64,000 bases of DNA from Methyloligella sp. GL2 (GCF_013341275.1 NZ_CP054476.1:1067501-1131500); one strand, 5' to 3'. Counted from the first letter of the stretch, positions 9,106 to 19,128 are shown. Translations and numbers: made by a program. Notes: a model not told the origin generated them from the sequence alone.

Positions 9106-10524
9106 ATGCAAACTGAACCCGGAAAGAAGAGCGTCACGGCAGGCGGATTGAGCGCAGAATTCGATCCGGATTGGTTCCTCACCGAAGAGCAGAAAGGCTT
9201 GCGGGCGGAGCTGATCGAGACTTGCGAGGCGGTAATTCGGCCGCAAGCGATCAAATCGGATCAGACCGGGGAATATCCCTGGGCCAGCATCGAGGCGCTG
9301 GCCAAGCTCAATCTGCTCGGTGCCATCGTTCCCAAAAAATACAACGGGCGCGGCGAGAACCATGTCGGTGCCGTGATGCTGCTGGAGACGCTCGCCCGCT
9401 ATGGCTGCCCGTCGACGTCGGTGATCTACATGATGCATCTCGCCGGGGTCGCCGGCCTGCTGTTCCGGGCCGGCGGCAACGCCGCGGCGCAAGACATCCT
9501 CAGCCGCTTGGATCGCGACGTGCTGATCGGCTCGGCCTCCTATACCGATCCGGAGACCGGCGGACATTTCTGGTTCCCGAAAATCTCCAATGTGGAGAAG
9601 ACCGAGAAGGGGTGGCACGTCGTCAAGAAGAGCTCGTTTACGACCTCTAGCGGCTACGCCAAATGGATGATCACCCAGACCACCAGCCCGAACTTCGACG
9701 GCGATTATTCCAACCTGTCGGTGTTCCTGCTGATGGACGAGGAGCTGCAGGGCGCGCCCGATGGCTGGAACGCCATGGGGATGCGCGGCACCAAATCCGG
9801 CCCGGTGAAGATCGATGTGGAGCTGCCGGCCGACCGCATGATCGGCCCGCCCGGCGATGGGGCGGCCTCGAATGACGAGGCGATCGATCCGGTGGCGATG
9901 GTGGCCTATGGCGGCCTCTATAACGGCATCAGCCTGGCGGCGCTCGATCTTGCCAAGGACTACACGACGAAGCGCAAGCACGCGCAGTTTTCCCAGAGCG
10001 TCGCCGATTATCCGACCACGCATGACGTGTTCGGCGGCTCGCTGAACGACGTGGAGGCGTGCCGGCTGATGGCCTATTCGCTGGCCCGGCAGCTCGATGC
10101 CGTCACCGAGAATGGCGACTGGACGCTGCATGAGCGCGATCCGAAAGCCATGCCGCGCACGCCTTATGCGCCGTGGTGCTTCATGCTGAAAGAGCTGGCC
10201 TGCCGTCACGCCAACGACGTCTCCGACAAGATGCTGCATCTGTTCGGCGGGGCCGGCTATTCCAAGCATCTGGAGATCGAGCGCGTGGCGCGCGACTCCA
10301 AGGCCGGCTGGGTCATGGGGCCGAGTAACGAGGTGTCGCGCCAGCTGGTCGGGCGTTGGGCTCTGCTGGGGTCCGAAGCGGTCGATTGGTGGAACCAGCG
10401 GGTCAATGAAGGCCTGCTCAACTCCGAGATCTCAAAGCTCGACGATGCCGGCAAGAGGGCGCTGGCCGATAAGCTTACGGCCGAGCTGCGCGAAGCGGCT
10501 GCGGAAACCGCCGGAGCGGCTTAA
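9106..10524 (+). CDS. Acyl-CoA-dehydrogenase-fold flavoprotein, probable FMNH2-dependent monooxygenase component
   Basis: About 472 residues from the ATG at 9106. The fold is that of acyl-CoA dehydrogenases: an N-terminal helical domain with MMHLAGVAGLLFR, a central beta domain (GSASYTDPETGGH, then KKSSFTTSSGYAKWM) and a C-terminal helical domain with HLFGGAGYSKHLEIERVARD. At the place where dehydrogenases have YEGTNEIQR, this protein has MGPSNEVSR, so the usual catalytic Glu position is Gly. A flavin reductase gene follows after 4 bases. Together this points to a group D flavin monooxygenase (as in DszC or HpaB relatives) rather than a CoA-ester dehydrogenase. Substrate is not known; the downstream cupin suggests an aromatic ketone. 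Confidence 0.8.
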   Translation: MQTEPGKKSVTAGGLSAEFDPDWFLTEEQKGLRAELIETCEAVIRPQAIKSDQTGEYPWASIEALAKLNLLGAIVPKKYNGRGENHVGAVMLLETLARYGCPSTSVIYMMHLAGVAGLLFRAGGNAAAQDILSRLDRDVLIGSASYTDPETGGHFWFPKISNVEKTEKGWHVVKKSSFTTSSGYAKWMITQTTSPNFDGDYSNLSVFLLMDEELQGAPDGWNAMGMRGTKSGPVKIDVELPADRMIGPPGDGAASNDEAIDPVAMVAYGGLYNGISLAALDLAKDYTTKRKHAQFSQSVADYPTTHDVFGGSLNDVEACRLMAYSLARQLDAVTENGDWTLHERDPKAMPRTPYAPWCFMLKELACRHANDVSDKMLHLFGGAGYSKHLEIERVARDSKAGWVMGPSNEVSRQLVGRWALLGSEAVDWWNQRVNEGLLNSEISKLDDAGKRALADKLTAELREAAAETAGAA

Positions 10525-10528
10525 GGCG

Positions 10529-11047
10529 ATGACGAAGCCAATCGAATACGATCCCGGCAATGCGCGTCACTTGCGCGACGTGATGGGACAGCTGCCGGCC
10601 GGCGTGGCCGTGGTGTGCACCACCAGCAGCGATGGCCGGCCGCAAGGCTTCACGGTTAGCTCCTTCACATCGCTCAGCCTTTCGCCACCGCTGGTCGCCT
10701 TCAATCTTCGTGCGCAATCGCCTTCGCTTGCGCATCTGAGGGATAGCGGATCGTTCAGCGTCAACGCGTTGCACAGGAAGCAGGCTGAGTTGTCGACGCA
10801 TTTCGCGACCGCCCAGGAGGACAAGTTCGCCGGCATCGGATGGCACAAAGGGAGCCTGCAGCAGCCGCTGATCACCGGTGCGCTGGCCGCCTTCGAATGT
10901 GCGCTGTGGAATGAATTCGAGGCTGGTGACCACGTGATCGTTATCGGTCATGTCAAACGCATGATCGCGGCGCCGGATCGGGATCCGCTGGTGTTCCATC
11001 GCGGCAAATATACCTGCGTTGCTGATCGGGCGGTCCCGAGCGCCTGA
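10529..11047 (+). CDS. Flavin reductase (HpaC/FRP-type domain)
   Basis: About 172 residues from the ATG at 10529, 4 bases after the monooxygenase-like gene. It has the flavin reductase signature: MGQLPAGVAVVCTTSSDGRP, FTVSSFTSLSLSPPLVAFNL, and GSFSVNALH. Such proteins use NAD(P)H to reduce FMN or FAD, which diffuses to a partner monooxygenase. The tight spacing makes the preceding flavoprotein the natural partner. Confidence 0.88.
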   Translation: MTKPIEYDPGNARHLRDVMGQLPAGVAVVCTTSSDGRPQGFTVSSFTSLSLSPPLVAFNLRAQSPSLAHLRDSGSFSVNALHRKQAELSTHFATAQEDKFAGIGWHKGSLQQPLITGALAAFECALWNEFEAGDHVIVIGHVKRMIAAPDRDPLVFHRGKYTCVADRAVPSA

Positions 11048-11076
11048 GACGACTTTCTAAAACTGGGAGAACGAGA

Positions 11077-11604
11077 ATGACCGCAAATTTCGACGTCAGC
11101 GCATTCCTGGGATCGGACACTCCCGATCCCGCTCTGGCGGTTCTCGGCATGCGGCCGGAGCTTGCCGTCTACGACCCTAATGACGAGCGCATGTGGGTGG
11201 AGCTTGAGCCGAATGTCTGGTTTCGGCCGCTGTTCTTCGACATGACCAACGGCTCGCATTGCGAGATGCTGCGGGTTCGCCGCGGCGGCGTGCTCAGCCG
11301 TCACAAGCATCCCAACGTGGTGCACGGGTTGGTGCTGAAGGGCCGCTGGCGCTATCTGGAACATAGCTGGATCGCCGAGCAGGGCGCTTATGTCTACGAG
11401 CCGCCGGGCGAGGTGCATACCCTGACGGTGGACGACGACGACGAGATGATCTCGTTCTTCTATATCGGCGGTCCGACCCTCTATGTGGACGAGCAGGACA
11501 ACGTCGTCAGCGTGGAAGACAATTTTCAGCTGATCGACTTTGCCCGAAAGCATTACGAGAAGGTCGGGATTGGCGCGGATTTCGTCGACAACTTCATTCG
11601 CTAG
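11077..11604 (+). CDS. Cupin dioxygenase resembling 2,4'-dihydroxyacetophenone dioxygenase
   Basis: A 175-residue single-domain cupin. The metal-binding motifs are clear: GVLSRHKHPNVVHGLVLKGR supplies His residues, and YVYEPPGEVHTL supplies the last His. Length and motif layout resemble 2,4'-dihydroxyacetophenone dioxygenase and acetylacetone-cleaving enzyme, non-haem iron enzymes that cut C-C bonds of alpha-hydroxy or beta-diketones. It lies 29 bases after the flavin reductase, so it probably acts after the two-component monooxygenase. The exact substrate is inferred only. Confidence 0.75.
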   Translation: MTANFDVSAFLGSDTPDPALAVLGMRPELAVYDPNDERMWVELEPNVWFRPLFFDMTNGSHCEMLRVRRGGVLSRHKHPNVVHGLVLKGRWRYLEHSWIAEQGAYVYEPPGEVHTLTVDDDDEMISFFYIGGPTLYVDEQDNVVSVEDNFQLIDFARKHYEKVGIGADFVDNFIR

Positions 11605-11694
11605 TTGTTGTTTCGGCTGAGGCTCCGATCGGTGAATATTTGAAGACGCGGGAAAGCGTGAGATAAAGGCGGATCGTTTCTCGCGGAGCCTACG

Positions 11695-12588
11695 ATGATG
11701 ACCATCACGCCTCAGCCTGCGCAGCCCCAAGAATGGATCAACCATTTGGGCGGCAGCCCGGTCACTGCGTTCGGCGTCGGCCAGCGCAGTCCGGTGATTA
11801 TGGGGCATTTCAGCTATCCGGAGCGCCCGCATGAGTTCATCGCGCCGCCGGTTGGGTCGCATTATCTCTCGGTGACCCTCGCCGGCAGCCTGTTCGTGGA
11901 GCGCAAGCTCGACGGCAAGAAGGTGCAAGGCGACTTCCGCCCCGGCACGTGTCTGCTGATGCCGGCGAACAGCTCCAATGCTTGGCGCTGGAGCGAGCCG
12001 ACCGAGGAATTCCAGCTGTTCATCGATCCGGATTTTCTTTGCGGGATTGCCCGCCGCGAGGGGATCGGCGAGGGGATGCTGGACGATAGCTTTGCCTTCG
12101 TCGACGAGACGATCTGGCATTTTGCGCAAATGATGCAGAGCGAGGCGCGCAACACGCCGCTTGCAGAGGGGCTTTGGGTGGAGAGCTGCGCGCGGCTTTT
12201 AGCTGTGCATCTGCTTCGGCATTATTCGGTTCGCAGCGATGTGCCGCGCCGGCTCGGCGGTCTGACCGGTCATCAATTGTCGAAGCTCCAATCTTTCGCG
12301 CAAGAGCGGCTGCACGAGCCGCTCACCCTCGAAGATCTCAGCGCGGTTCTGGACTTGAGCCCATTTCATTTCGCGCGTCAGTTCAAGAAAGAGACGGGCA
12401 AGTCGCCCCATCGCTGGCTGGTCGATCTGCGCATCGCGCGTGCCCGTATGCTTTTGACCAACACCGCCATGACGGTGTTCGAGATCGCAACCTCGGTCGG
12501 GTTTCAAAGCCAGAGCCGCTTCGGCGTGGTCTTCAAGGCGCATACCGGCATGACGCCGATGGCTTACCGGCAGCGCCATTTTCTGTAA
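11695..12588 (+). CDS. AraC-family transcriptional regulator
   Basis: A 297-residue regulator. Residues ~20-180 form a beta-rich effector domain; residues ~195-297 hold two helix-turn-helix motifs (LEDLSAVLDLSPFHFARQFK and VFEIATSVGFQSQSRFGVVF) ending in the AraC signature GMTPMAYRQ. It follows the cupin gene on the same strand and probably controls the 9.1-11.6 kb monooxygenase-cupin operon, binding a catabolic substrate. The effector cannot be read from the sequence. Confidence 0.88.
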   Translation: MMTITPQPAQPQEWINHLGGSPVTAFGVGQRSPVIMGHFSYPERPHEFIAPPVGSHYLSVTLAGSLFVERKLDGKKVQGDFRPGTCLLMPANSSNAWRWSEPTEEFQLFIDPDFLCGIARREGIGEGMLDDSFAFVDETIWHFAQMMQSEARNTPLAEGLWVESCARLLAVHLLRHYSVRSDVPRRLGGLTGHQLSKLQSFAQERLHEPLTLEDLSAVLDLSPFHFARQFKKETGKSPHRWLVDLRIARARMLLTNTAMTVFEIATSVGFQSQSRFGVVFKAHTGMTPMAYRQRHFL

Positions 12589-12603
12589 CAGCCGATGCCC
12601 CCC

Positions 12604-13254
12604 TCAATAAGAGGGCGGGGTGATCGACCAGATGACCACGGTCTCTTCGGAGCTCGGGTTGGCGTAGCGGTGGGGAACGTTGCTCTTGAAGGAAAAGCTA
12701 TCGCCCTTGTTCAGCACCACATGCTGATCGCCGATCCACAGATGCAGCGTGCCGGAGACGACGATGCCGGCCTCTTCGCCGCGATGGGTGTAAGGCTCCG
12801 GGCCGCTCTCCGAATGGGGCTCGAAGGTACAGCGTAAGAGCTCGATCTCGCCCCCCAGATTGGGCGACAGCAGCTCATCGGTGATGCCGGTGCTGAAACG
12901 GAGGGTGCGCCGCTTATCGGCGCGCACCACGATATCGCGCAGCTCGTCCTCGCCTTCCGAGGCCGGCGGGAAGAACCAGCTGATGGTGACGCCGAGCGCC
13001 CGGCTGATGCCGTAGAGCGCGTTCACCGAGGGGCTGGAAATGCCCCGCTCCACTTGGCTGAGATAGCCCTTGGAAAGGCCCGTCGCCTCGCTGAGCTCGG
13101 CGATGGTCTTGTCCCGCGCTTTGCGCAGCAGCCGGATCTCATTGCCCACCCGCTCGTCGATGGCGAGCAAATCGGAAACCCTGAGTTCTTCGTGTTCTTC
13201 GATCAGCCCGGCCAGATTGGACGGGCGCAATACCCGCGAAAGCTTCTTGCTCAT
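12604..13254 (-). CDS. XRE-family regulator with C-terminal cupin domain
   Basis: A 216-residue protein with an N-terminal lambda-repressor-like helix-turn-helix (IAELSEATGLSKGYLSQVER, residues ~52-71) and a C-terminal cupin_2 domain (EPYTHRGEEAGIVVSGTLHL). This PuuR/SutR-like architecture is common in regulators of amine and amino-acid catabolism, where the cupin senses a metabolite. It is divergent from the dehydrogenase operon starting at 13438 and probably represses it; an imperfect palindrome in the shared 183-bp gap is a likely operator. Confidence 0.87.
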   Translation of the reverse strand: MSKKLSRVLRPSNLAGLIEEHEELRVSDLLAIDERVGNEIRLLRKARDKTIAELSEATGLSKGYLSQVERGISSPSVNALYGISRALGVTISWFFPPASEGEDELRDIVVRADKRRTLRFSTGITDELLSPNLGGEIELLRCTFEPHSESGPEPYTHRGEEAGIVVSGTLHLWIGDQHVVLNKGDSFSFKSNVPHRYANPSSEETVVIWSITPPSY

Positions 13255-13390
13255 CGGTGAAAGGTCCCTGTCGATGTGACGTCAGCGATAGCAGAGAGGC
13301 GCCCGGTCTGCGAAGGGCGAAATGTACAATTTCCCCTATGGATTCAGAAAAGTGAAAAAATAGAGTTGAAAGTTCACAGACATGATGTTC

Positions 13391-13406
13391 TGATTTCATG
13401 AGATCA
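13391..13406. promoter_or_regulatory. Candidate operator palindrome of the XRE-cupin regulator
   Basis: TGATTTCATGAGATCA reads as an imperfect 16-bp palindrome (TGATyTCATGArATCA) with one mismatched pair. It stands 31 bases before the start at 13438 and between the divergent regulator and catabolic operon. Binding by the regulator is inferred. Confidence 0.45.
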
Positions 13407-13437
13407 CATTTTGCTGCGCATTGGCCAGGGGAGTTTC

Positions 13438-15885
13438 ATGAGCATTCCGGATCGAGCCGAGGTTGTCATTGTCGGCGGTGGCGTGGCGGGCTGCTCGATC
13501 GCCTATCATTTGGCGAAGCTCGGCATCACCGATGTGGTGCTGTGCGAGCGTAAGCAGCTGACTTGCGGCACCACCTGGCACGCCGCCGGTCTCGTCACCC
13601 AGCTTCGCGCCACCCGCAACATGACCGAGCTCGCCAAATATACCGGCGAGCTTTTTTTGTCCCTGGAGGACGAAACCGGGCAGGCGACCGGCTACAAGCA
13701 GAACGGCTCGCTCCGCCTTGCCAGCAATGAGGCGCGGTTCGAGGAGCTGAAGCGTGGCGCCTCCATGGCGCGGAATTTCGGTCTGGAAGCTCATGTGGTG
13801 AGCCCGGACGAGGTCAAGGAGCGCTGGCCCCTGGCCGAGACCGACGATCTTCTCGGCGCGATCTGGATGCCCAAGGACGGGCAGGTCAATCCGGCCGATG
13901 TCACCATGGCGATGGCCAAGGGTGCGCGCCAGAAAGGCGTCCGCATTCTGGAGAACACAGCCGTCCAGCGCATCCTGGTGGAGAACGGCAAGGTCGAAGG
14001 GGTGGTCCTCGACGAAGGCGAAATCCGCGCCAAGAAGGTCGTCATCTCAGGCGGCATGTGGTCCCGGGATTTTGCGGCCGAAATCGGCGTCTCGCTGCCG
14101 CTTCATGCGGCGGAGCATTTCTACATCGTCACAGAATCCATGCCCGGACTGTCGCGCGATCTGCCGGTGATGTTCGTGGCGGACGAATATTCCTATTTCA
14201 AGGAAGATGCCGGCAAGCTGCTGCTCGGCTGTTTCGAGCCGGTGGCCAAGCCCTGGGGGCAGGACGGCATCCCGGCGGATTTCTGCTTCGATTCTTTGCC
14301 CGAGGACATCGACCATTTCGAGCCGGTGCTGGAGATGGCAGTGGCGCGGGTGCCGGCTCTGGCCGAGACCGGTATTCAGCTGTTCTTCAACGGTCCGGAG
14401 AGCTTCACCCCGGACGACCGCTATCTTCTTGGCGAGACGGCGGAGGTTTCGGGCCTGTTTTGCGCCTGCGGTTTCAACTCGGTCGGCATTCTCTCCTCGG
14501 GCGGTGTGGGCAAGGCGCTGGCCGCATGGATCCGCGACGGGCATGCCCCGGTCGAGCTGGCCGATGTGGATGTGCGGCGCATGCAGCCGTTCCAATCCAA
14601 CAAGCGCTATCTCTACGACCGCACCAAGGAGACGCTCGGCCTGCTCTATCAGATGCATTGGCCGAACCGGCAATATGAGACCGCGCGCGGCGTGCGGCGC
14701 AGCCCGTTCCACGAGCGGCTGCTCGAGGCCGGCGCCTTCATGACCGAGGCGGCCGGCTATGAGCGGCCGGGCTTCTTCGCGTTTGAGGGTGAGACTCCGT
14801 CCATCGAATATTCCTACGGGCCGCAGAGCTGGTTCCCGAATGCCGCCCATGAGAGCCGCCATACGGCCGAGAAGGTCACCCTGTTCGATCAGAGCTGCTA
14901 TGCGCAGTTCCATGTCGAGGGCCGCGATGCCGTCCGCGAGCTGAACCGCATCTGCGCGGCCAATATCGACGTTCCCGTCGGCAAGCTGGTCTACACCCAA
15001 TGGCTGAACGAGCGCGGGGGCATCGAAGCCGATGTCACCGTCACGCGGCTTTCGGAGACATCGTTCCTCGTCGTCACCATCGCAGGCTCGCAGACCCGCG
15101 ACTTTTCCTGGCTACGCCGCCGGCTCGATCCGGAAGCCCAAGTGTTTGCCCTCGACGTCTCCTCCGGCTCGGTGATCCTCGGGCTGATGGGACCGAACTC
15201 GCGGGACCTGCTTCAGGCGCTCTCCGGCGAAGACTTCTCGAACGCCGCCTTTCCCTTCGCCCGGTCGAAGGAGATCGAGATCGGCTATGGGCGGGTTCGC
15301 GCCAGCCGCGTCACCTATGTCGGCGAGCTCGGTTGGGAGCTTCTGATCCCGACGGAATTTGCGGCCAACGTGTTCGAGGCGCTCATAGAAGAGGGCGCAA
15401 ATCACGGCCTCGCCCATGGCGGCTATTTCGCCATCAACTCCATGCGCATGGAGAAGGGCTATCGCCATTGGGGCCACGATATCGGGGAAGAGGATAATCC
15501 GCTTCAGGCGGGGCTTTCCTTCGCCGTCGATTTCGACAAGCCGGACTTCATCGGCCGCGATGCGATGCTGCGCGCGCGCGAGGCGGGCACGCCGACGCGG
15601 CGCCTGGTGCAGATCCGTCTCGATGGCGGGGGCAATGCGCCGCTGGTCTATCACGAGGAGCCGATCTGGCGCGACGGCGCGATCGTCGGTTCGGTGACCT
15701 CCGGCGGGTACGGCCACCGCATCGGGGCCTCGTTGGGTATGGGCTATGTCAGCTGTCCCGAGGGCGTCACCGACGCGTTTCTCAATTCAGGGCGCTTCGA
15801 GGTCGAAGTCGCCTGCGAGCGCTACGGCGCTCACGTTCAGCTGCAAGCTTTTTACGATCCTGCGGGAGACCGCATCAGGGCCTGA
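13438..15885 (+). CDS. Dimethylglycine/sarcosine dehydrogenase-like FAD protein with GcvT domains
   Basis: About 815 residues from the ATG at 13438, which has a strong ribosome site (GGGGAG). Residues ~7-370 form a DAO-type FAD domain ([19 protein letters not shown]); TTWHAAGL carries the His that binds FAD covalently in dimethylglycine dehydrogenases. A middle FAO-type domain is followed by GCV_T (~residues 430-700) and a GCV_T C-terminal barrel, which in this family passes the released one-carbon unit to tetrahydrofolate. It is the first gene of the operon under the XRE-cupin regulator. The substrate is probably an N-methylated amine or amino acid. Confidence 0.85.
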   Translation: MSIPDRAEVVIVGGGVAGCSIAYHLAKLGITDVVLCERKQLTCGTTWHAAGLVTQLRATRNMTELAKYTGELFLSLEDETGQATGYKQNGSLRLASNEARFEELKRGASMARNFGLEAHVVSPDEVKERWPLAETDDLLGAIWMPKDGQVNPADVTMAMAKGARQKGVRILENTAVQRILVENGKVEGVVLDEGEIRAKKVVISGGMWSRDFAAEIGVSLPLHAAEHFYIVTESMPGLSRDLPVMFVADEYSYFKEDAGKLLLGCFEPVAKPWGQDGIPADFCFDSLPEDIDHFEPVLEMAVARVPALAETGIQLFFNGPESFTPDDRYLLGETAEVSGLFCACGFNSVGILSSGGVGKALAAWIRDGHAPVELADVDVRRMQPFQSNKRYLYDRTKETLGLLYQMHWPNRQYETARGVRRSPFHERLLEAGAFMTEAAGYERPGFFAFEGETPSIEYSYGPQSWFPNAAHESRHTAEKVTLFDQSCYAQFHVEGRDAVRELNRICAANIDVPVGKLVYTQWLNERGGIEADVTVTRLSETSFLVVTIAGSQTRDFSWLRRRLDPEAQVFALDVSSGSVILGLMGPNSRDLLQALSGEDFSNAAFPFARSKEIEIGYGRVRASRVTYVGELGWELLIPTEFAANVFEALIEEGANHGLAHGGYFAINSMRMEKGYRHWGHDIGEEDNPLQAGLSFAVDFDKPDFIGRDAMLRAREAGTPTRRLVQIRLDGGGNAPLVYHEEPIWRDGAIVGSVTSGGYGHRIGASLGMGYVSCPEGVTDAFLNSGRFEVEVACERYGAHVQLQAFYDPAGDRIRA

Positions 15886-15900
15886 TTCTTTCTGGGAGAG

Positions 15901-17424
15901 ATGACAGTGATGGAAGTGCAAGAACGCCTCAAAGCCGTAAGCGGCCAAATCTATATGGATGGCGGTTTCGCCAAGAGCGGCGCGAGCGAGGCCTATGATG
16001 TGATCGATCCGGCGACCGAGCTGGTCATTGGTGAAATTCCGGAGACGCCCGCAGCGGAAATTGACGCCGCGGTGGAGAGCGCCAACCAGGCCCAGAAGGG
16101 CTGGTGGAAGCTGGCCGCTCTGGAGCGGGCGCATATCCTGCATCACGTCGCCGATAAGATGATCGAGCTGAAGCCGCTTCTGGCCGAGGCGCTGACTCGC
16201 GAGATGGGCAAGCCCTATAAAGAATCCCTCGACGAGGTCGATTGGTCGGCCCACACGATCCGCCATAGCGCCGAGATCGCGCGCAGCGATATGGGCCGCG
16301 TTATGGGCCCGGCAACGGCCGGTCAATTTCACTATACGCTGAAGCTTCCCCTCGGCACCGCGGCACTCATCATGCCGTTCAACTATCCTATGGTGCTGCT
16401 TGCATGGGAGGCCGGCGCGGCCTTGGCGACGGGCAATGCGGTGGTGGTGAAACCCTCCGAATATACCACCCTCACCACGCTGCTCTTCGCCGAGGCCTTC
16501 TCTCCCTTGCCTAAGGGGCTGTTCCAGATCGTCTCGGGCGGTCCCGAGGTCGGTAAGCGGCTGGTGGAGCATTCCGGCACCCATGCCGTTGCCTTCACCG
16601 GCTCGATCCCTGTCGGACAGAGCGTGGCGGAGAGCTGCGGGCGGCTGATGAAGCCGTCCTTGATCGAGACCTCCGGCAACGACCCCTTCCTGGTGATGCC
16701 ATCGGCCCCGCTGGAGTTGACTGCGCGGGCCGCTGCCTTCTCCGCCTATATGAATTGCGGGCAGATCTGCGTCTCCGCCGAGCGCTACTATGTGCATGAG
16801 GATATCCACGACGCCTTCGTCGACGCGCTGGTGAAGGAGACCGAGAAGGTCCGCGTCGGCAACGGGCTCGACAAGGTCGATATGGGGCCGATGGTCTCGC
16901 AGAAGGAACGTGACCGCTACGAGGCGCTGCTCAAGAACGCTATCGAAGAGGGCGCCCGTCCGGCGTCCGGCGGCGGCCGTCCCTCGCAATTCAACCGCGG
17001 CTGGTTCGTCGAGCCGACCGTGCTGGTCGATTGCACGCCGGATATGAGGGTCTTCCATCAGGAGAGCTTCGGCCCGATCGCGCCGATCTGCCGGGTGAAG
17101 AGCTTCGAGGAGGCCGTCGAGCTCGCCAACAATTCCAAATATGGGCTGGGTGCCAATATCTACACCACCGATCTCCACGAAGGCATTCGCGCCGCCGAGG
17201 AGCTGGAAGCGGGCATGGTGTGGGTCAACGCGCCCTTGCTCGACAACGATGCCGGCCCGTTCGGCGGCACAAAAATGAGCGGCATGGGGCGTCAGCTCGG
17301 GCCCGAAGGGCTGGAGACGTTCCGCTCAACCAAGACCGTAATGATCGATCCGGATTGCGAGGCGCAGGATTTCTGGTGGTTCCCGTATTCGGACGAAGAA
17401 ATGTATCCGGGAGAAGACGCATAA
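15901..17424 (+). CDS. NAD(P)-dependent aldehyde dehydrogenase
   Basis: A 507-residue ALDH-superfamily protein starting 15 bases after the preceding dehydrogenase. The cofactor motif GTAALIMPFNYPMV, the general-base segment SLIETSGNDPF and the catalytic Cys segment YMNCGQICVSAERYYV are all present; the base segment has ETSG where most have ELGG, but the Glu is kept. Its place between an amine dehydrogenase and a permease suggests it oxidises the aldehyde released by amine oxidation. The substrate is not determinable. Confidence 0.88.
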   Translation: MTVMEVQERLKAVSGQIYMDGGFAKSGASEAYDVIDPATELVIGEIPETPAAEIDAAVESANQAQKGWWKLAALERAHILHHVADKMIELKPLLAEALTREMGKPYKESLDEVDWSAHTIRHSAEIARSDMGRVMGPATAGQFHYTLKLPLGTAALIMPFNYPMVLLAWEAGAALATGNAVVVKPSEYTTLTTLLFAEAFSPLPKGLFQIVSGGPEVGKRLVEHSGTHAVAFTGSIPVGQSVAESCGRLMKPSLIETSGNDPFLVMPSAPLELTARAAAFSAYMNCGQICVSAERYYVHEDIHDAFVDALVKETEKVRVGNGLDKVDMGPMVSQKERDRYEALLKNAIEEGARPASGGGRPSQFNRGWFVEPTVLVDCTPDMRVFHQESFGPIAPICRVKSFEEAVELANNSKYGLGANIYTTDLHEGIRAAEELEAGMVWVNAPLLDNDAGPFGGTKMSGMGRQLGPEGLETFRSTKTVMIDPDCEAQDFWWFPYSDEEMYPGEDA

Positions 17425-17469
17425 GGCGGCGATAGGTTCAAACGACAGCAAAAAGGGGATTGGGGAAAG

Positions 17470-17628
17470 ATGTCTGAACAGAGTTTTCCGCCGGAGTTGG
17501 AACGGCGGATTGCGGAGCTGGAAAAGCCTGAAAATCAGGGCGCCGGCTTCACCAAAGGAGATTGGATATTTCTGATCGCGACCGGTGTCGTTGGGCCGGT
17601 TCTGCTTCTGATATGGGGGTGGCAGTAA
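17470..17628 (+). CDS. 52-residue membrane peptide coupled to the NCS1 permease
   Basis: A small gene whose TAA stop overlaps the ATG of the permease (TAATG at 17626-17630). The ~24 N-terminal residues are charged (PPELERRIAELEKPE); residues ~31-50 form one membrane helix (DWIFLIATGVVGPVLLLIWG). The overlap implies translational coupling. I know no family for it; a small accessory subunit of the transporter is the simplest reading. Confidence 0.65.
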   Translation: MSEQSFPPELERRIAELEKPENQGAGFTKGDWIFLIATGVVGPVLLLIWGWQ

Positions 17629-19037
17629 TGGCGCAAGAAGCCTCGCAATTGCATACGGGCGAGACGCCCGATGAAAGCAACTATCCGCTTCTCAAGTCGG
17701 AACGGAACTGGGGCCGGATCGAGCTCTTCATCGTTTTGCTCGTCGCCGCTTGCGCCACCTGGTGCTACGTCATCGGCGAATATGTCGGCTACTACCTCAA
17801 CTTGAAGCAGGGCTTCGCCACGATGACGTCGGGCTCCATGTTCGGCATGCTGATCGTGGCTTTGGCGGTGGTTCCGGCTGCCACGAAATACGGCATCGAT
17901 TCCATCGTTTCGGCGCGGCCGCAATTTGGCAGCAACGGCTGGATTATCACCGTTGCCCTGCAATACATCTCGATCATCGGCTGGAACTCGATCCTGATCA
18001 TCTTCTTCGGAAGCTCGTTGCGGGAGCTGTTGGCGACAATCGGCTTGATCGGCGAGGAGGGCAAAGCCCTGGTGCAGCCGATCGCGACGCTCGGTGCGTG
18101 CGCCCTCATCTTCGGCGTTCTGATGACGGGCAAGTCCGGCGTGGCGCGGGTCTCCAATGTGCTGTTCTTCTTCATCGTCGGCGTCGGCATCTGGATGGTC
18201 TGGCTGCTGCTCGCCCGCGAGGGGACGGCGATTTCCGAAGCAACGCCGGCTTACGCCTCCGATGCGCAATGGGATTACGTGACCGGCATCGAGATCGGCA
18301 TCGTCAGCCTGCTGTCGTGGTGGCCGTATATCGGCGCTCTGGTGCGGGTGTCGCCCGATGCGCATACCGCAACGGTGCCGTCGATGGTCGGCATGGGCCT
18401 GCCGGTGCCGCTGCTCAGCGTTATCGGGCTTGCCGCCATCCTGGCGCTGGAGACATCCGATCCTTCGATGTGGATGGTGCAGCTCGGCGGCAGCTTCTAT
18501 GGCGCCATCGCGTTGGCCTTCGTGATCGCGGCCAATCTCGGAACGGCGATTGCCGGCGTCTATGCGACGGCGGTCGGGCTGAAGAGCGTGCCGGCGATCA
18601 GCCGCCTGCCATGGTGGGTGACCTTGCTTCTCGGTATTGTGCCGGTGGTGATTGTCGGCACCTTCCTGCCGGATCTGTTCTTCAACAATTTCGGATCGTT
18701 CCTGGCTTTCATCGGCGTGTTCTTCTCGCCGCTCTGTGCGATCCAGATTGTCGACTTCCTGATCCTGCGCAAACGGAAGCTCGACGTTCGCGGGCTTTAC
18801 GATGGGTCCGAGGACGCGCCCTATTATTACTGGTTCGGCCTCAACCCTGCGGCCATCGCCGGCATGGTGGCGGGCTTTGTCACCTATATCTATCTGCTCA
18901 ACCCGCTCACCTATGTCAGCCGCTCGCCTTATGAGTATCTGACCGCGTCTTTGCCGACGGCGGTGATCGGCGGGCTGGTCTATTATCTGGTGACGATTGC
19001 CTTGGTGAAGCCCGCCGGAAAGGGTGGCTACAACTAG
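17628..19037 (+). CDS. NCS1-family (purine/cytosine/hydantoin-type) permease
   Basis: About 469 residues from the ATG at 17628, directly overlapping the stop of the 52-residue peptide. About twelve membrane segments are visible, starting with FIVLLVAACATWCYVIGEYV. Features of the nucleobase:cation symporter-1 family include the YWFGLNPAAIAGMVAG region and the NNFGSFLAFIGVFFSPLCAI segment near the end. These import nucleobases, hydantoins, allantoin or related N-compounds. Here it sits with amine-oxidising enzymes and probably imports their substrate. A strong terminator follows. Confidence 0.85.
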   Translation: MAQEASQLHTGETPDESNYPLLKSERNWGRIELFIVLLVAACATWCYVIGEYVGYYLNLKQGFATMTSGSMFGMLIVALAVVPAATKYGIDSIVSARPQFGSNGWIITVALQYISIIGWNSILIIFFGSSLRELLATIGLIGEEGKALVQPIATLGACALIFGVLMTGKSGVARVSNVLFFFIVGVGIWMVWLLLAREGTAISEATPAYASDAQWDYVTGIEIGIVSLLSWWPYIGALVRVSPDAHTATVPSMVGMGLPVPLLSVIGLAAILALETSDPSMWMVQLGGSFYGAIALAFVIAANLGTAIAGVYATAVGLKSVPAISRLPWWVTLLLGIVPVVIVGTFLPDLFFNNFGSFLAFIGVFFSPLCAIQIVDFLILRKRKLDVRGLYDGSEDAPYYYWFGLNPAAIAGMVAGFVTYIYLLNPLTYVSRSPYEYLTASLPTAVIGGLVYYLVTIALVKPAGKGGYN

Positions 19038-19128
19038 GCGCGAGGCTGGCGCGGCGTCGAGGTCGATCTGAGACAAGGCGTCCGCAGGGCCGGCCCAGCA
19101 GGCTGACAATCGGACAGACACGTTTGGT

